Assembly (NCBI GenBank): GCA_003342815.1
Contig: PTEX01000300.1
Location: forward strand, 332,680-396,679
Reading direction: 5' to 3'
Source: Eudromia elegans
Taxonomy: Eukaryota > Chordata > Aves > Tinamiformes > Tinamidae
DNA: 64,000 bases
Shown: one piece after another, positions 38,622-52,300 of the stretch
Layout of the letters: each line of letters opens with the position of its first letter
How positions within the stretch are numbered: the first letter of the stretch is position 1
Made by a program: the position numbers and the translations under genes
Notes under the pieces: generated by a model
What the model saw: the letters and a program-made list of their open reading frames with translations, nothing else
Told to the model about the DNA's origin: nothing
Database searches by the model: none

Positions 38622-41261
38622 AAAATATTATGCTACAGTGCAACGTAAAAATTATTCAAAACATATGACATCTTTCAAAACTCTTATATTCTACTATGTC
38701 TTCATAAAAGAGTACTAAACCAAAATTAATTTATATCAAAATCAGAAGTCATAAAAAGATAATAATGGTTTTAAAAATAAGGATCTTTGTGTTCTTTCAT
38801 AGTGTAATTCCATTCAGACATAGTACATATAAAGCATTTTCATGATTTCTACCAATACAGCTTGAAAAAAATGAGAGACGACATTTTAGCTTTACAAGAA
38901 TCTTTTTTTTTTTTGCTAATTTCATCTTCTGATTTAGACACCATCAAGCATGTTACTTAGATTAATTGCAATAGCAAATTTGATGACACCAAGGAGATCT
39001 TACAATGGAATGTTATTCATAAAAATCCCTATTGCTCTATGAAAAATCTACTTCTAATAATTTTCAAATGAGAATTGCATAAAAAAAAAGAAAAAAATCC
39101 TCATATCAAGACATATGTCAGCTCTGCCACTTTCACAGTAAAAATATTAGAAAGCATAGTGGCAACTCAAAATATGTGTTCATCAATTTCCTTTAATAAA
39201 CAGAAAATTGCAAATTTTAGAACTAAATATAAAAACATCTGCCAGATTGCATATGTCTATGTATGTATAGACACAGTAAGAGTGAAAGAAATAAAGCTGC
39301 CATCAGAACATATGTTAAGAGTTTAAATTGTTGAATTAATGGAGAATTACTGGACTTCTCACCAAAACAGAGTCTACATTGAGTGTATACTAACTGAAGA
39401 TATATTGAGTCTTGTGTAGTTAATATTGCACTGTATTACCCTAACCATCTTCCACCAGATATATATTTTTAGAAAGAGTCATTTCTTTATGCATATGAGA
39501 GGGACAGGGTATAACTGCAAATATTTCCTATTGCACTAAAAATCGTATATTGTAGAAAGACTAAGAATTTACTCTGAAACTCTAAGGATACATGAAACAA
39601 ATTCCTCTCCCCCCTCCCATTCCAGACCTAGCTAGTTCAGGGTGATATAGAGATATCTTGGGGTCTAGCCCTAAATTCACTACATTTTTGTGTTAAGCAC
39701 ACTTTCCTCCTACAGTTTTTTCAAGTAACTAGAATAATGAAATCAATATCAAAGCAAATGTTGGAAAAGAAATAACAATGATGAGTTCTGTGCCCCATTG
39801 ACCTCATTTCAGACTATTGCTTTTCCCCTTGGGTCCTTATGTCCTTTCCACACACCTGAAATTTTCCCAGGTCCTTTTTATTATTATTATTTTCAAGTCT
39901 AATCTTGCAAATTATTTTCTAAGATTCAATAAGACTAGTCATGTCAGAAAAAAAAAAATAGAACAATTCTGCAAGTGGTTTAAATCTGCACAGCTGCTAA
40001 CTAAGGGCTTGCATTGAAGGATTGCTATTGGGACCGATGCTGTCCTTGGACACTGGGGCAGATCTTGCCCTGGGGACTGGTTTCCACTGGCTCTTGCATC
40101 TCTTCAGACTTCTAGAAAGAGCTTTGTACAGATGTTAAATAATAACGCCATTAATAGGGAATGTCAACAATATTGCAATTGTAACCTATCTCAGTTTAAG
40201 CCTATTATCCAGTCTAAAGGAAACCTACCTGTACACGCAGAACAGTTTTAGCCAGAAGCATACTTTGTTCTGTGACCTTTCTCTTCCAGAGTTTTGAAAC
40301 TCATGAAATATTCCAATGTCCATGAAATATGAAATATTGTGAGTTGAAAAGCTGGAGTGCAATGTTTTCTGCTGAGACTAAAATGCATGGAGTCCTTTAA
40401 ATTCTTTGTATCTACACAGTTTTGGTATCTCTAGCTCCTGGGTTTGACTGCTGCTGGGAGGTAAACAGCTGACCAATGCAATAATCATTGGTGTGCTACT
40501 AACCTAAATCACACTATATTTGTCCTATTTTGGGGAAATAACAATGTTTTAAGGGGGTGTTCCCAGCTTTCCAATTCACCTTAGGTTTTTATTTCCTTTC
40601 ATTTATTTATTTAGTTTTAAAATTCAAACCTCTATTCAAAAAAAGGTAGAGTGAATTTTCCGCCTGTTACCATCAAGTCTCGCCTTAGCTGTAAGATAAA
40701 ATCAATCAATGGTGTGGAGGGCAGGACATGGGGATACTAGGCAGAGGAACCATGAAGTGCCAGAGCCTGAACCACAGGCCTAAGTCAGGGTTGACTTACA
40801 GCTGAATATAGCTCCGCTTTTCTAGAAGTACACAGAACTTGCCTGTGAACTACTTATGCCATCTTGCATGTGGGCTCATAAAATCGTAACTTTTGTAGGC
40901 TCTCGTGCAAATGTTTTTGACCTTGAAGGAAACTTTCCCATCTGAAGCTGGGGCTCTGGGCAGGTGCCAGATGATAAGGGAAGTAGGACATACCAAATGT
41001 TACCAGATGAACTACTCTCCACTGCTTTTTATGCAACCACTTATCTGGACTGTAATTTGCAGTGTATTATTTTGCATTATTTGAGGGAAGAGAATGAAAA
41101 GGAAAGCAGAGCAAAATAATTGCTTTGCCCTTACTTCCACTGATATTCACACTTTACAAAGCCACTTCTCTTACAATTTCTTACCAAATCCAGCTGCAGA
41201 GGTGTGACTCTCTTACCAGAGACTCTTTTACCAGTTTACCATCTTTATCTTTTTGTCTTTC

Positions 41262-41277
41262 TGTGTGTGTGTGTGTG
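41262..41277 (+). repeat. (TG)8 microsatellite
   Basis: Eight perfect TG units followed by A and a T-run. Confidence 0.92.
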
Positions 41278-43894
41278 ATTTTTTTTTACACTTATACCAC
41301 AGCCCACTTGCAGTACTTTCCCCAGGGCAAAATATTTTCTCGCTTCTCCTTCATTTGGCTCACTTACCATGCCTTCAGAGGTTGCAACATCAAGCAGGCT
41401 TGCAGGCTTCAAGCAGGAGCTTTTGCTGTGAGACAGCACACCAGATTGGAATTTTGAGTGGCATCATCACCTGCTGTTTCTTTTTACCACTGCCTTTTAT
41501 GTTATTTTCCCAGACTCAGTGCCAAAAATCTTGTAGAGACATTGCTATAACTCTGTCTGTAAAAATGAGCCTTCTTTAGATTTTGGATGGGTTAGAGTAC
41601 AGCAGAAAGAATTTGTTCCTGAAGTAAGCAGTGCAACAATTTCTGTCACATTTTGTAGATTTATTCTGTGATGCTTCTCCCAATATTTATTGCCATTTTA
41701 AAACAACACGATTAAGCTGATTGTAGAGGCATAGGCATTCTACAGTCTGCTTAATGGCACTATTTTAAAACACTCCTTGAAAAAAAAACCTTTTTTATGG
41801 CAGGGTTCAAAGAACCATTATAGTTAATACTTAGCATCTGATTCTTGAACAGCGATTGCAGGAATCTTGGAAATGTTAAAAAAAAAAAGATCATTAAAAG
41901 AAATACCATAAATGAATTCACATCCACTTTTAAATATAAAAATATTTAGCTGCATATAGATTGGTCTTATATGTCTGTGTGAATGTTTCTAAGTGATTAT
42001 AAGTTTATAATCATTTCATAATTTAGCTGATTATAAGAACTTGTGTGCACTGGCTAGCTGAAGGCCCCCAAGCCCAGAACTTCTAGGGAGAGTTTGATCT
42101 CTATCCAAGCAGAAAACAACGACTTAATACTAATGCAGTAAAAAGTCTGATAGTCCTCCAAAGACTGCGATTTACAGCGTGGGTTCACACCAGCCATATT
42201 ACATGTGCCAGGAAAACATCAGGAATTCAATGTATTGAAAAGAGTTATGATCTCTGCAAGCTATCGATGTCTTGATTTCTGGACCTACAGTATACTAAGA
42301 AGGAAGATACAATATTTATGTACTTAAGCAAAGTAAATAGATGGGTAATGGGGAGGAACAGCAGAAATTTCCATAGGAAATAGCTCTACAACAGTGAAGG
42401 GAATCCTTGGTAAGAACGGATCCAGATAAGTTTCCCAAGCTGAGATGGCTAGGATAGTCAAACAGCTTTATATTTAGTTTGAAAAAAATAGGGAAAGATA
42501 CTTTTAAAGGAAGAAAATTTTGTGACTAACATTTTTGGTTTTCTTTATATCTTAAAAAGATATGATATCCTCATTGCCCCCAGATCAGAAAAGCAATCTT
42601 TCATTTTAATCAAGATTTTTTTTTTCAAGCTTTATATTTTACTATCACCTTAGAAAATTCTTCCCTGAAAAAAAAATATTAAAATGAAAAAAAAAGTTTA
42701 CAGGTTCTTCAAAATTTCCTGTAGAAAATAAAAACGTTTTTTTTCTCAGCCTGTTGCAGCTACCGTATGGAATTTTAATACTTCTGGTAGAATTCTAGAA
42801 GCTATTTCTGTGCTCTGTTCTCTGACTATATAAACTGACCTCATTTTCTAATTAATAACATGTTGCAAAATACTGCCAAAGCTCTGCTAAAATTTCAGGT
42901 ATATCTGTGACATTAGCTCTTATTTTAACCACAGGTCGTCTTACAGGCCTATTATTTTTTTCTTTATGCATCCCTTTTGCAGCACCTTTGGGAAAAGGCA
43001 TTATGCTTTCCTGCTTATGACCCAAACCCATGTCCACTGCTTCACTTAACCACCTTTGAGAATAGTGTTTCTGCTCCGTTCTCTTGAACATTCCCAGTAG
43101 TTATTATTCCTAAAGGAACAATGACAGCCATCCGGTCTATAAGACCTCAACTAAAAGTCCCAAGAGAGGACATTGAAAGGGGTATTTTATTTTATAAGCC
43201 TTTAAATGCTACACAGCTTTTGCATTCTTACTTCCTCTCATTCCATCTCTTCTTTTTTTTTTTTTTGCCTTTTGATGTGTCTTGCTCACTAATTCTGGCA
43301 TGCACTTGCAGTACATATGTGTGCCATCATCTGGTGAAGTACATTCTATGATGTATTCATGTTGCTAACATTAGCTACGTAATCTCTGTGCCCGAATTAG
43401 GGGACTGGTCTGCCTAAGGTATCTGTATGCAAGGAACAGAAATAGTCTCTTCCAGAGGGGAACTCAGAGCTGGTACATAATTCAAATTCTCTAATTTTCA
43501 CTCTGGAAAAGCCTATCACTTTTCACTGATGTCAGTGAAAGGGTGGAGAGCTCTTGACTCTTTGAGGATACGTCCCCTGCAGGCAGCTCAACTTTGGCTA
43601 AAAGCTGGAAAAGGTCTTCTATGAAGGAGCGGAGCCTCTTTGTTTCTGCTTACTTTAAAACTTACCTGGCCCCTTTTAGCTGCTTATTAGTAGTTTGCTC
43701 TACAGCAAACAGCTGCTCATTAGCTGTTTAGCTTGTATTTTGGAGGAACTCTGTAAAGGGAAATTTGAATCCAATATGTAATATGTCTTTAGCTTTTGTT
43801 TATGTAGCAGGCCCTATTTATCTTTGCTCTGAATTTTATTTTGTTGGAGCTCAAAAGACTTGGGGCTTCGTGAACTTCATCTTACATATTCATT

Positions 43895-43980
43895 GTGTTT
43901 ATATTATTTATATATGTGTATATATTTAAATATATACATTTGATGTTTTGTATTATTTATATCTTTTTTATTATATATAC
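43895..43980. repeat. TA-rich microsatellite-like tract
   Basis: Irregular TATATG, TATAT and TATTTAT units over about 85 bp. It creates a hydrophobic chance frame on the + strand. Confidence 0.75.
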
Positions 43981-44872
43981 TCCTATTATTTTTGTAATGA
44001 TCATTAAGCAGACACACTTGGCCAGTTCAAGTTGGCCAGTTTACTTGGCTGTAATAACAAAACACAGGTTTCATGGAAATCATCTTCATGGTAATTATGC
44101 AGGATCAGAACTCCTAAAATATAAGTAATATATAACCTTAATGCACATACTGGGCACTTTTCAAGATGTACAAGTTCACATTTCCACTTCTTACTTAGGA
44201 ATGTGGATATGCTGAACATGACAGGAAAAAGTTTTTGTGTTTTAAGGAAAAGGAGACCTCTCCACTCAATAAAATAATCCAACTGACCATAGTGCAAATA
44301 AATATCGAACAGAAGTCTAGTTTGTATTTTGATGTTCATATAAATAACAGTTACAGGCATATTTAAGAAGCAGATTTATGCCAAATGTAGAATGGCTGGG
44401 AGCAGTAATAGGATAAGCCATATGCTAAAAAGTGAGGACAAAGAAGATAAAAAGCACATTTTAAGAATTTTCAATATAATTAATATTTATTTAAAATATT
44501 TTAATAAAAAGCATTCCATCAGCTTAATGTCAACATAGTCATATTAGTCACATCAGTTCTTATATATATGGTTTATGGTCCATGCAGAATTATCCCCTGT
44601 CCAAACCCAGTTTAACTGAATTACAAAACAAAAAGTCCTTTCTAACTTTCTAACCTTCTTGGCAAAATAGAGTAGAGTCAAAGAGATTTGAAGAGTCAAT
44701 GAAGAATATGTTTTCATATAGTTCAGACACACTCAGGGGAACTTTTTTCCCGAGATAGTAATCTTAACTTTTTAAAACAAACTGTCTATCTGTAGTATTG
44801 CCTTATTAGAATTTGATCCATATCCGACTGATATTTTTGGTGGTCAAGAATTTCCTGATATCATATCACATC

Positions 44873-44892
44873 TGATATATATATATATATCA
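44873..44892. repeat. (AT)8 in a 20 bp perfect palindrome
   Basis: Eight AT units at 44875-44890 are bounded by TG and CA, giving a self-complementary 20-mer. Confidence 0.9.
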
Positions 44893-46285
44893 TAGGTTTG
44901 CATCATTTATTCTGAGTATGTGTAATACCAGAGGAAAATAATTTCAGTTTCTCTAAATTGACCAAGACCCTACTTTGAAATGTATTCAGTATAAACTTCT
45001 TAGAGAACCTGTTTAGCCTCACACCTAAATGCATTTTTAGAGGGTAAACATTTGGATAACTACTGCATTTCTATTTTGGTTTTCAACATTTGGCCATGAA
45101 GAACTGAAGTTGTGGCAACAGTCAGCTGGTTGTAGATATATTAAAGACACTTGAGCATCTGAGTTTTACAGAAAGAAAAAAAAATTAAACATTTATGAAG
45201 CATTAATTCTGCTTCGTACTATCTGTATTTCTAATTACACTTAGAAAATAAACAATTTTATATAGGTTGCACAAGTCATACAAACTGTAAGATGTTTCTA
45301 ATAGCTCAAGATTAATTGTTTCCCTGCTTTGGCTATATAAAGGTTATTTATTTTCATTCCTTAGTATATGTAATACAAGAATCACAGCTGCTCACTTTTA
45401 AATACAGGCTTCTACTTCCTGTATGAATACCTCATCCAGATCATTACAAGACTTTATATATCTGAACGGTACAGATAGAATTGAACCATGTTCACACCTT
45501 TAATGTAGTGTTATGCAGACTCCTCCATTTAGAATGTCAAATAACACTTTTTAGAAAGCCTGAGAGATATTACCTCCTTCACTACTCCTAAATTGAATCA
45601 ACTTTGAATATCGAACAGCAATTTTCAGCCTGGGATCCATGGATACCTTGACGTTTATGGATTATTTCCAAGAGATTTGTGCAAGATAACTAAGAAAAGT
45701 AAAAGAAGCATCAATAAGCTTGAATTCTTTTCAGAGGGCTTAGCCTATCTGCAGGCAAATTTTACAGGATGGGCAAAAAAAAAAAAGATTAAAAATTGCC
45801 TTGTGGATGTATGTGATGAATTACAAGACAGCAAGTGTCAACACCTCTAAAAAAGCCCTGCAGTAAATAGTATTATCAATTTTTCTCTTTCATAGAGTAA
45901 CTATTTTATTTCGGCATATTTTAAGTGTGGTTTGTAGTGTAATTTCTTTTTTCTTAAATCCGGGCATTCTTTTATTTTTCTTAGCAAACTATTTTTGCAA
46001 ATTGTGTTTTGTAGCTTATGTTTAAGATGATGTCACACTGTTTGGATATATTTACTGACCTGTAGTTCTATAGCATGTGCTATCACCTGCAATATCACAA
46101 AGAACCACAGGATAGGTGTAATAGTAACCTCACAAGTAAGGTTATGAAGACATTCTTATTGATATAATGTTTTTTATATCACATAGTAGCATCAAAAAAG
46201 TCTCAATCTGGGCAATGATTAGTTAAGTTCAGTATTGTCCGAAGAAGACATGATGCAAAAGATCATTACCGTAAGCAAGGTGGAT

Positions 46286-46311
46286 AAAAAAAAAAAAAAA
46301 AAAAAAAAAAA
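46286..46311 (+). repeat. Poly(A)26 tract
   Basis: The longest homopolymer of the window. The upstream sequence shows no recognisable retroposed gene or SINE. Length polymorphism or sequencing error is likely here. Confidence 0.9.
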
Positions 46312-49300
46312 GGCTTTCCGTTAACAACTATTATTTTTGGTTTGTATTATTATTATCCAAACTTCCCTCTTTTTGGAAGTTTCAGACCCTGCATACTTTC
46401 AAATATTTATGAGAGAGTAAGTGCGCTTCATTCACCTTAGAGTGATAATGATAATGATCTAATAATCTAATCAACAAAACAGATATTTGTTTGAGTAGGT
46501 GTAAGTCAAAAAGACTTCTGAAAAAAGTGTCATACTTTGGAAATGGATATACTTTCAGCTAGGAATCTAATCCTACCATATTTAAAATTTGCTAAGCAGA
46601 GTACTACTTTTATAGTGTTTCATAGGGCACAGGGGGAAAAGATTCAAGAAGGGCTTTAGGAAAAAAATGGTATATATTACTGTTAATGTGTGCTCAGATT
46701 CCTCTAATGGGGGAATTTCCTAATAGAAAAATTCTGAGGGCTATTATGTTTAATCATACCTTTTAATCTCCAGTCTTCAGTTCTTTTCTAAGTTCATACA
46801 GTATTAAGTTTTCCTTTTCCTTTGCTAGACATTTGGCATAAAGTTGTTATAACTTATACAAACTGGAGATATAGCCCTTGGGACCTAATCCCTTATGTAT
46901 AACTATGACAGTCTGGCATAATTCCATTAAAGACAAATTCTTCCAGTGAAAGTAAATGTTTCCGCTTTGCGAATTCAGTAAACTTTATATTTCCCATAGA
47001 TCATTACACCAATGACTGTCCAGATATTTTTATTTTAAAGAACATATAATATCTTTATAATTAATATACTACATTCAAAATGTCTTCAAAAATCTTGGCC
47101 AGTTCTTTAGTTTGCTTTTTTTTTACAGTAGCAAACATTTACTTTTGTAGAATTCCTTTGCAAATGAGATAACCTAAATTTCTTTTTTTTTTTATTTTTT
47201 TTTTTAAGGTACTAGCATTTCCCCAGAGATTCATTATTGATAAGCTGTTTTCCAGCTGACTGGAATAAATAAAAACATTGTGACTGAAAATTCTGTGCTG
47301 ATGGTATTAGCACTAATTCAGAAGACATAGGCTTGAAAGCACGAAAAGAACAATTCCACTTTTATAAACCTTTTTCCTCCATCATAATGAACACTTGCAG
47401 TTCCCTATTTTCAGTTATCATGCTCAAGTGTTCCCCAGACCAATGTATTCATAATTTTAACTAGTTTGGCTTTACAGAATTAATAACACAACTGGTGGGA
47501 TTCAAGCTGGACGTATGATTTTCTTTTTACTATCCTGTCAATGAGAAAGGCTTTATTATTATTATACTTATCAAATTATTATCTTTCCCTGCAAACTTGA
47601 AAAGCTTTTGGTTGGAGTACTTTAAAATCACACCTTTGTCTCTCTTCTGCCTTCTGTTAAGAAAGGCTTTAGAAGCACCGTGAATACATAGGTGAGCAAC
47701 AAGTAAATGTGGAAAAACAAGCAGCACAGAGACAGTGAGTCTGGGAAGGTGCACTGCTATTCGTGAGCATTGCTTCATCTTTCGTTGGTGATAACTGAAG
47801 GGCTATGTCTCTTCACTATGAAACAACTTACCTCAGAGACTGTGGGCAGAGGAATACATCCATTGCATTGTGGCTCTTTGTAATGTGGAGCGAGAAGGAA
47901 GGGTTATAGCACCCTGCACAGCACTTTATCATTCACTTTTTAGTCAAGAAACAGAGTTAATCTATCTGATCTAATTTAGAATTTTCTTATTTCTTCACTT
48001 TTCCTCTAATTAATCTATATTCCTTTTTTAATGCCTCAGTTATCTGACAGTGTGAACAAGGCTAAGGTTGGCTTATCTACCTACTTATACTGCTCCAATA
48101 ACCTACTAAGAGATTATAAAACATGCTCAGGTATGCATGTAAAATTGGAGAAGAGTGTGCGTCTCTAGAATAATAGTTGGAGCTTCACTAATTTAATACA
48201 TTTTAGAGGTTCTGAGCATCTAACTTGTGGGCTAGACTTGAGCACCTGCAATATCAGCTTTTGTATTTGATTGGAAATTGCAAAATGCACGCAACTTTAG
48301 ATAGATCCAAGATCATGGAACTTGAAAAAATATTTTTGTAATTCAGGAAAGTCTAGACCTAATATTTTTTACCTAAACCATCATCATTACTTTATATTTC
48401 TAGTGAATTTCTTTTGATAATTTTCATAGCCTGGGCATATATTAAAAGCCTGGGACCGATGATATTCAGAAGATAGCATTCAAGTATAAATTAAGTCTGT
48501 CCGAACATCTGGATGAGGACATCCATTTTTCAAGTGTGCTATGATTTCTTCTCGCTTGCCTGACTGGTTTTCCTTTCAATGAAAACTAGCATGCATGGAC
48601 AGTGATGAGGAAAACAGTACCTCTTAGATCTCGTTTGTACATATAAAAACTGGAAAATCCTATAAAAGCTAGATATCTTATAGTTTCTATGTAGTCTGTG
48701 ATACCAGTCCAAATAAATGATCAAGGACTACAATGAATCACACTCTTTTTCACACTGTTTGCTATGCTTGCTGATTGGCATAAGGGAAATATTATAACTT
48801 CAAGTTTGTTAACAACTTATTCATGTATACAGTATCAGATTGTACAGATACATGTATTTTTCCTTTGATATAACAATTCTTATTAATTTTTAAGGAAATT
48901 TGTAGCAGAATAAAAAAGTGACTTACTGTTTCTTTGTATAATTGTACATATTAATATTAATGCAGGGATTTGACAGTAAATCAGGTCCAGTCATTCAGAA
49001 CTCAGCACAAACTGACCATCTGGCTTTTCATCATGAAAAGAGAAAGAAAACTCTTGAGAATGATACTCACCAAATTCAGATACTTAATGATAGCATTTCT
49101 TAAAGCACTTTATATTTTGTTGTAGGATGACTCCATTAAAAAGACATTCAGAGTTGTGCAGTCCTTTTCAAGTAGAATCCATTGAATTTCTAAGAGGAAT
49201 TTATGCCTAAGAGTATCTCATTTTCTCCTGGATATTTCACAAAACCTCTTTGAAGTCTTTGGAGTTATGGTAGGGATAAAATTCATCCTATTCCTGTTAT

Positions 49301-52300
49301 ATATAGCTATAAATCAGATGAAACTACTGAGAAAATGATAGCACAGTTCTTCAGCTGGTATATATCAGTGTAGCACTCTAATGTCAACGGCGCTTTACCT
49401 ACCAGTGAACATGGCTACATTATTTGTTTTTAACACTTAATATGTAAATATTTCTTCAATTGAATTTCTATTTGGGGCATTATGCTTCTGTTATCTATTT
49501 CAAGATCAAATTTCACTGTCACATCTTTTATAAAGAACAAGTCTTTATTATTTGAAAGCATTTTTCACAATAATTGCTTTCTAAAATGTAGATGATATTT
49601 ATTTAAGCACTGCTACCAATCTCTGTTTAAGCACGTAATCATAACATGAGACAAAAGTTGATCTAATCTAATATGTTTTCTTTTACAGGGAGCAAAATAG
49701 AATGTTTTGTGAAGAAATGTAAAAAAAAAAAAAAGAGAGAGAAAATCTAGGGCCCCAGGGTCTATCCTCTTATTCAACAGCAAGTAAAAACATGTCTGTC
49801 TCTCTGTGCATCAGAAAGGAGCAACAAGTCAGAAAAATATTAAAGATGAGTAAAGACTTTCAGGACATGAAGGTCCCTCTGATCTCATTTGTCCCTCTTC
49901 TCTCGCCCCTCCTTTTCCCTTTCTTTACCTATAATTCTCATCTTGAACATCTCAGTAGCAGAAAAAGTTAAAGTAACCCATGAACTAATCTAATTTGAAC
50001 TAGTTCTGGAAACATCACTTATGTTCCCTCACTCTCTTTGACACACCAAAGTATAAATCCTGATTCACAGTCCAATAGGCTTTATGGCAGCTATAATGTC
50101 AGTGACCACCATAAGAAAAATTAAGTGAATTTATAAATAGGCACAATAGATTGAAATCACTGTTTGGTTTTACCAACTCTGATACTGCTTCCCTATGAAG
50201 TTCAAGCAGAGAACAAAGATGACATGTATTGTGTCTCATATAGTAATATCATGATGCAGTAAAGAGTGCCAGGATGTATTCTGTTACTCACTAGGGTATT
50301 CCAAATATGACTCATATCATCTTTAAGTTTAAAATATTCATCCATTTTACATGAGAAGGAATAAAGGAAAAGCACACCTATTCTCAAGGTGAATTTATGA
50401 TTGCAGTATTTGCCACTCCATTGAGAATTTCACTGTATAATAACAAACCAACCATCATCTATATATACCCAAAAGTATTTCAGGAAAAAAGGAATATATA
50501 GAATTATTTAATAACATATATTTTTGCCCTTATTCTGAAACTTATGTGTAGGATATGAAGAAGCACAAATATAGAAGAAGGATCAAAAGAAAAACTGCTC
50601 ATCCACCCTGCAATCTCTGAAATAGTCAAAATTACTCTGTGAGAAGACTGCATATACTTTTTTTATATTAACCTCTACAATAACTTATGAGACTACACAG
50701 TCAATCTCCTTTTGCATCAATCCTAGCATGAGAAAGGGAGATGGGTATGTTAGTTTCCTCTGTCTCATTATCTCTGTCCCACTCCCGGATACCAAGTGCC
50801 ACCACCTTCCCCATTCTACCTGACCTCTCTGTTCCTTGCAGCTGCTGCTATCCAGGTGTGGTTTGCATGCTGCTAGGATGTCAAAAGTGGCAGCAAGCAA
50901 CATGTGAAGGGGAGAAGAAGAGAGAAGATTGCTGAACAAACTTTTAGACTGTACTTTCCTGAAAGCATGAAACAACCAGTGGTGGCCCTAGAGGCCCTAT
51001 TATAACCCAGTTCTGTCTGGAGTTACTATACAGCTTCTCATTAACCACACAGCTGCTTAATTCTGTATTGTTTAGCCTCTAAAATGTGATAAATGCAGTA
51101 TTTTAGCTTAAGTTAGAAAGAAAAAGCAACTGTAATATGTTTTATATTCCTATTGTCAAGAAAATTGACCAGACAATGCCAAAAATCCAATTTCCACTAA
51201 ACAGAAACTGTAGTTATTTGATAAAATGGTATCTGCTCTTTTTTGTTTGTTTATTTGCTTTTTAAGCCATAAATATTCAAGAACTACAATGAATAAATCT
51301 TTGTGAGATAAATATTTGTGTGTAAATCTTTTACTTTTCCCTGGTAAATTTTGGGGTAACGGGAAAAGCTTCATATCAAATGGTACAGCCTGTTAGCTTA
51401 TTTTGTCCTTTCTTCTTTCTGTGGCTTGCACTGAGTCAAAGTTTGCTCTAAATAGAACATTCGGATTCTGTGCTTGAGAGCATTGCTTGAAGACCTGGAA
51501 AGGTTGCAGCCACTATGCTGTCAGTAAGGAGTATAGTTTGCACTACACTCTGAATGGTAGTAGGGCTGAGAAAGGAAGGAGAATTTTTCTTCCTGTTTAT
51601 TTTCCCCCTTCTTCCAATATATTAATCTTTATTGTTCCTAGATAACATTATTGATTTTTGAGCCAAACCTCCAAAAACCTTTTTAATGTTGACACACCCT
51701 CTTCAAGAGCTTCTGCTGTATGCTCCAGATGTAGCAGCATTTCAATGATGAGATCAAGAAAGTAACAACTAGTCAGTGTTATTGTTTTCATTAACGAATG
51801 TCTTGGGCTTATACAGAGTCCCCAAAAACATGATCTTTCTGCTGAAACTAAAATATCTGAGTATAACCCACTGTTCAAACAGTGGATAGGAAATGGATAG
51901 GAAATTGAATTTACATTCATATATCTTCAGGGTTCTCATTCAAGTGAATGAAAACTTAGTTTTAATTAAATGTACAGAGAATAAAATACTTTAAAGGGAT
52001 CTCTAAAACAATGCTCTTTAAGACAAAGGAAAAAAAACCCCTGTGGCAAGTTTCACACTCAAATGAAGCTTCCTTGTATTTGTTGTATCAGTGAACAATG
52101 CGTTCTGAAGAGTAATGATTTGGTAGAGCAGCTCATAACTTTAAAGTTATAAAAACCAGTTTTGTATTTTGTTTGATGAAGGAAGCAAGAAAGCTTTTTA
52201 AGTTTTTGGTTCTTAATGGAAGTTTTAATTTATTTTGAAAATTTCCACCACTTTCTGAAAGTCATAGCAGTTACATTTTTCCAAGTGCATGGATTTTTAT

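Noticed and set aside
41125-41579. Overlapping 110- and 108-codon + frames around a (TG)8 repeat
   Set aside because: Both are spanned by the microsatellite giving Val-Cys runs; two overlapping frames open at once suggest low stop density, not a gene.
41994-42013. Inverted repeat tgattataa / ttataatca
   Set aside because: AT-rich 9 bp arms with 2 nt spacer are expected by chance in this composition.
44004-44360. 118-codon frame on the minus strand
   Set aside because: AT-rich composition without domain, no splice or promoter context; within the range of chance for this many bases.
50780-50935. Strong acceptor-like tract (ttccttgcag ending at 50841) before a GC-richer stretch
   Set aside because: The following frames give no convincing exon end, and the nearest GT would leave a 14 bp exon. 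Considered chance.
51648-51920. 90-codon minus-strand frame with leucine-rich end
   Set aside because: Looks somewhat protein-like, but no acceptor or donor fits and no family is recognised.
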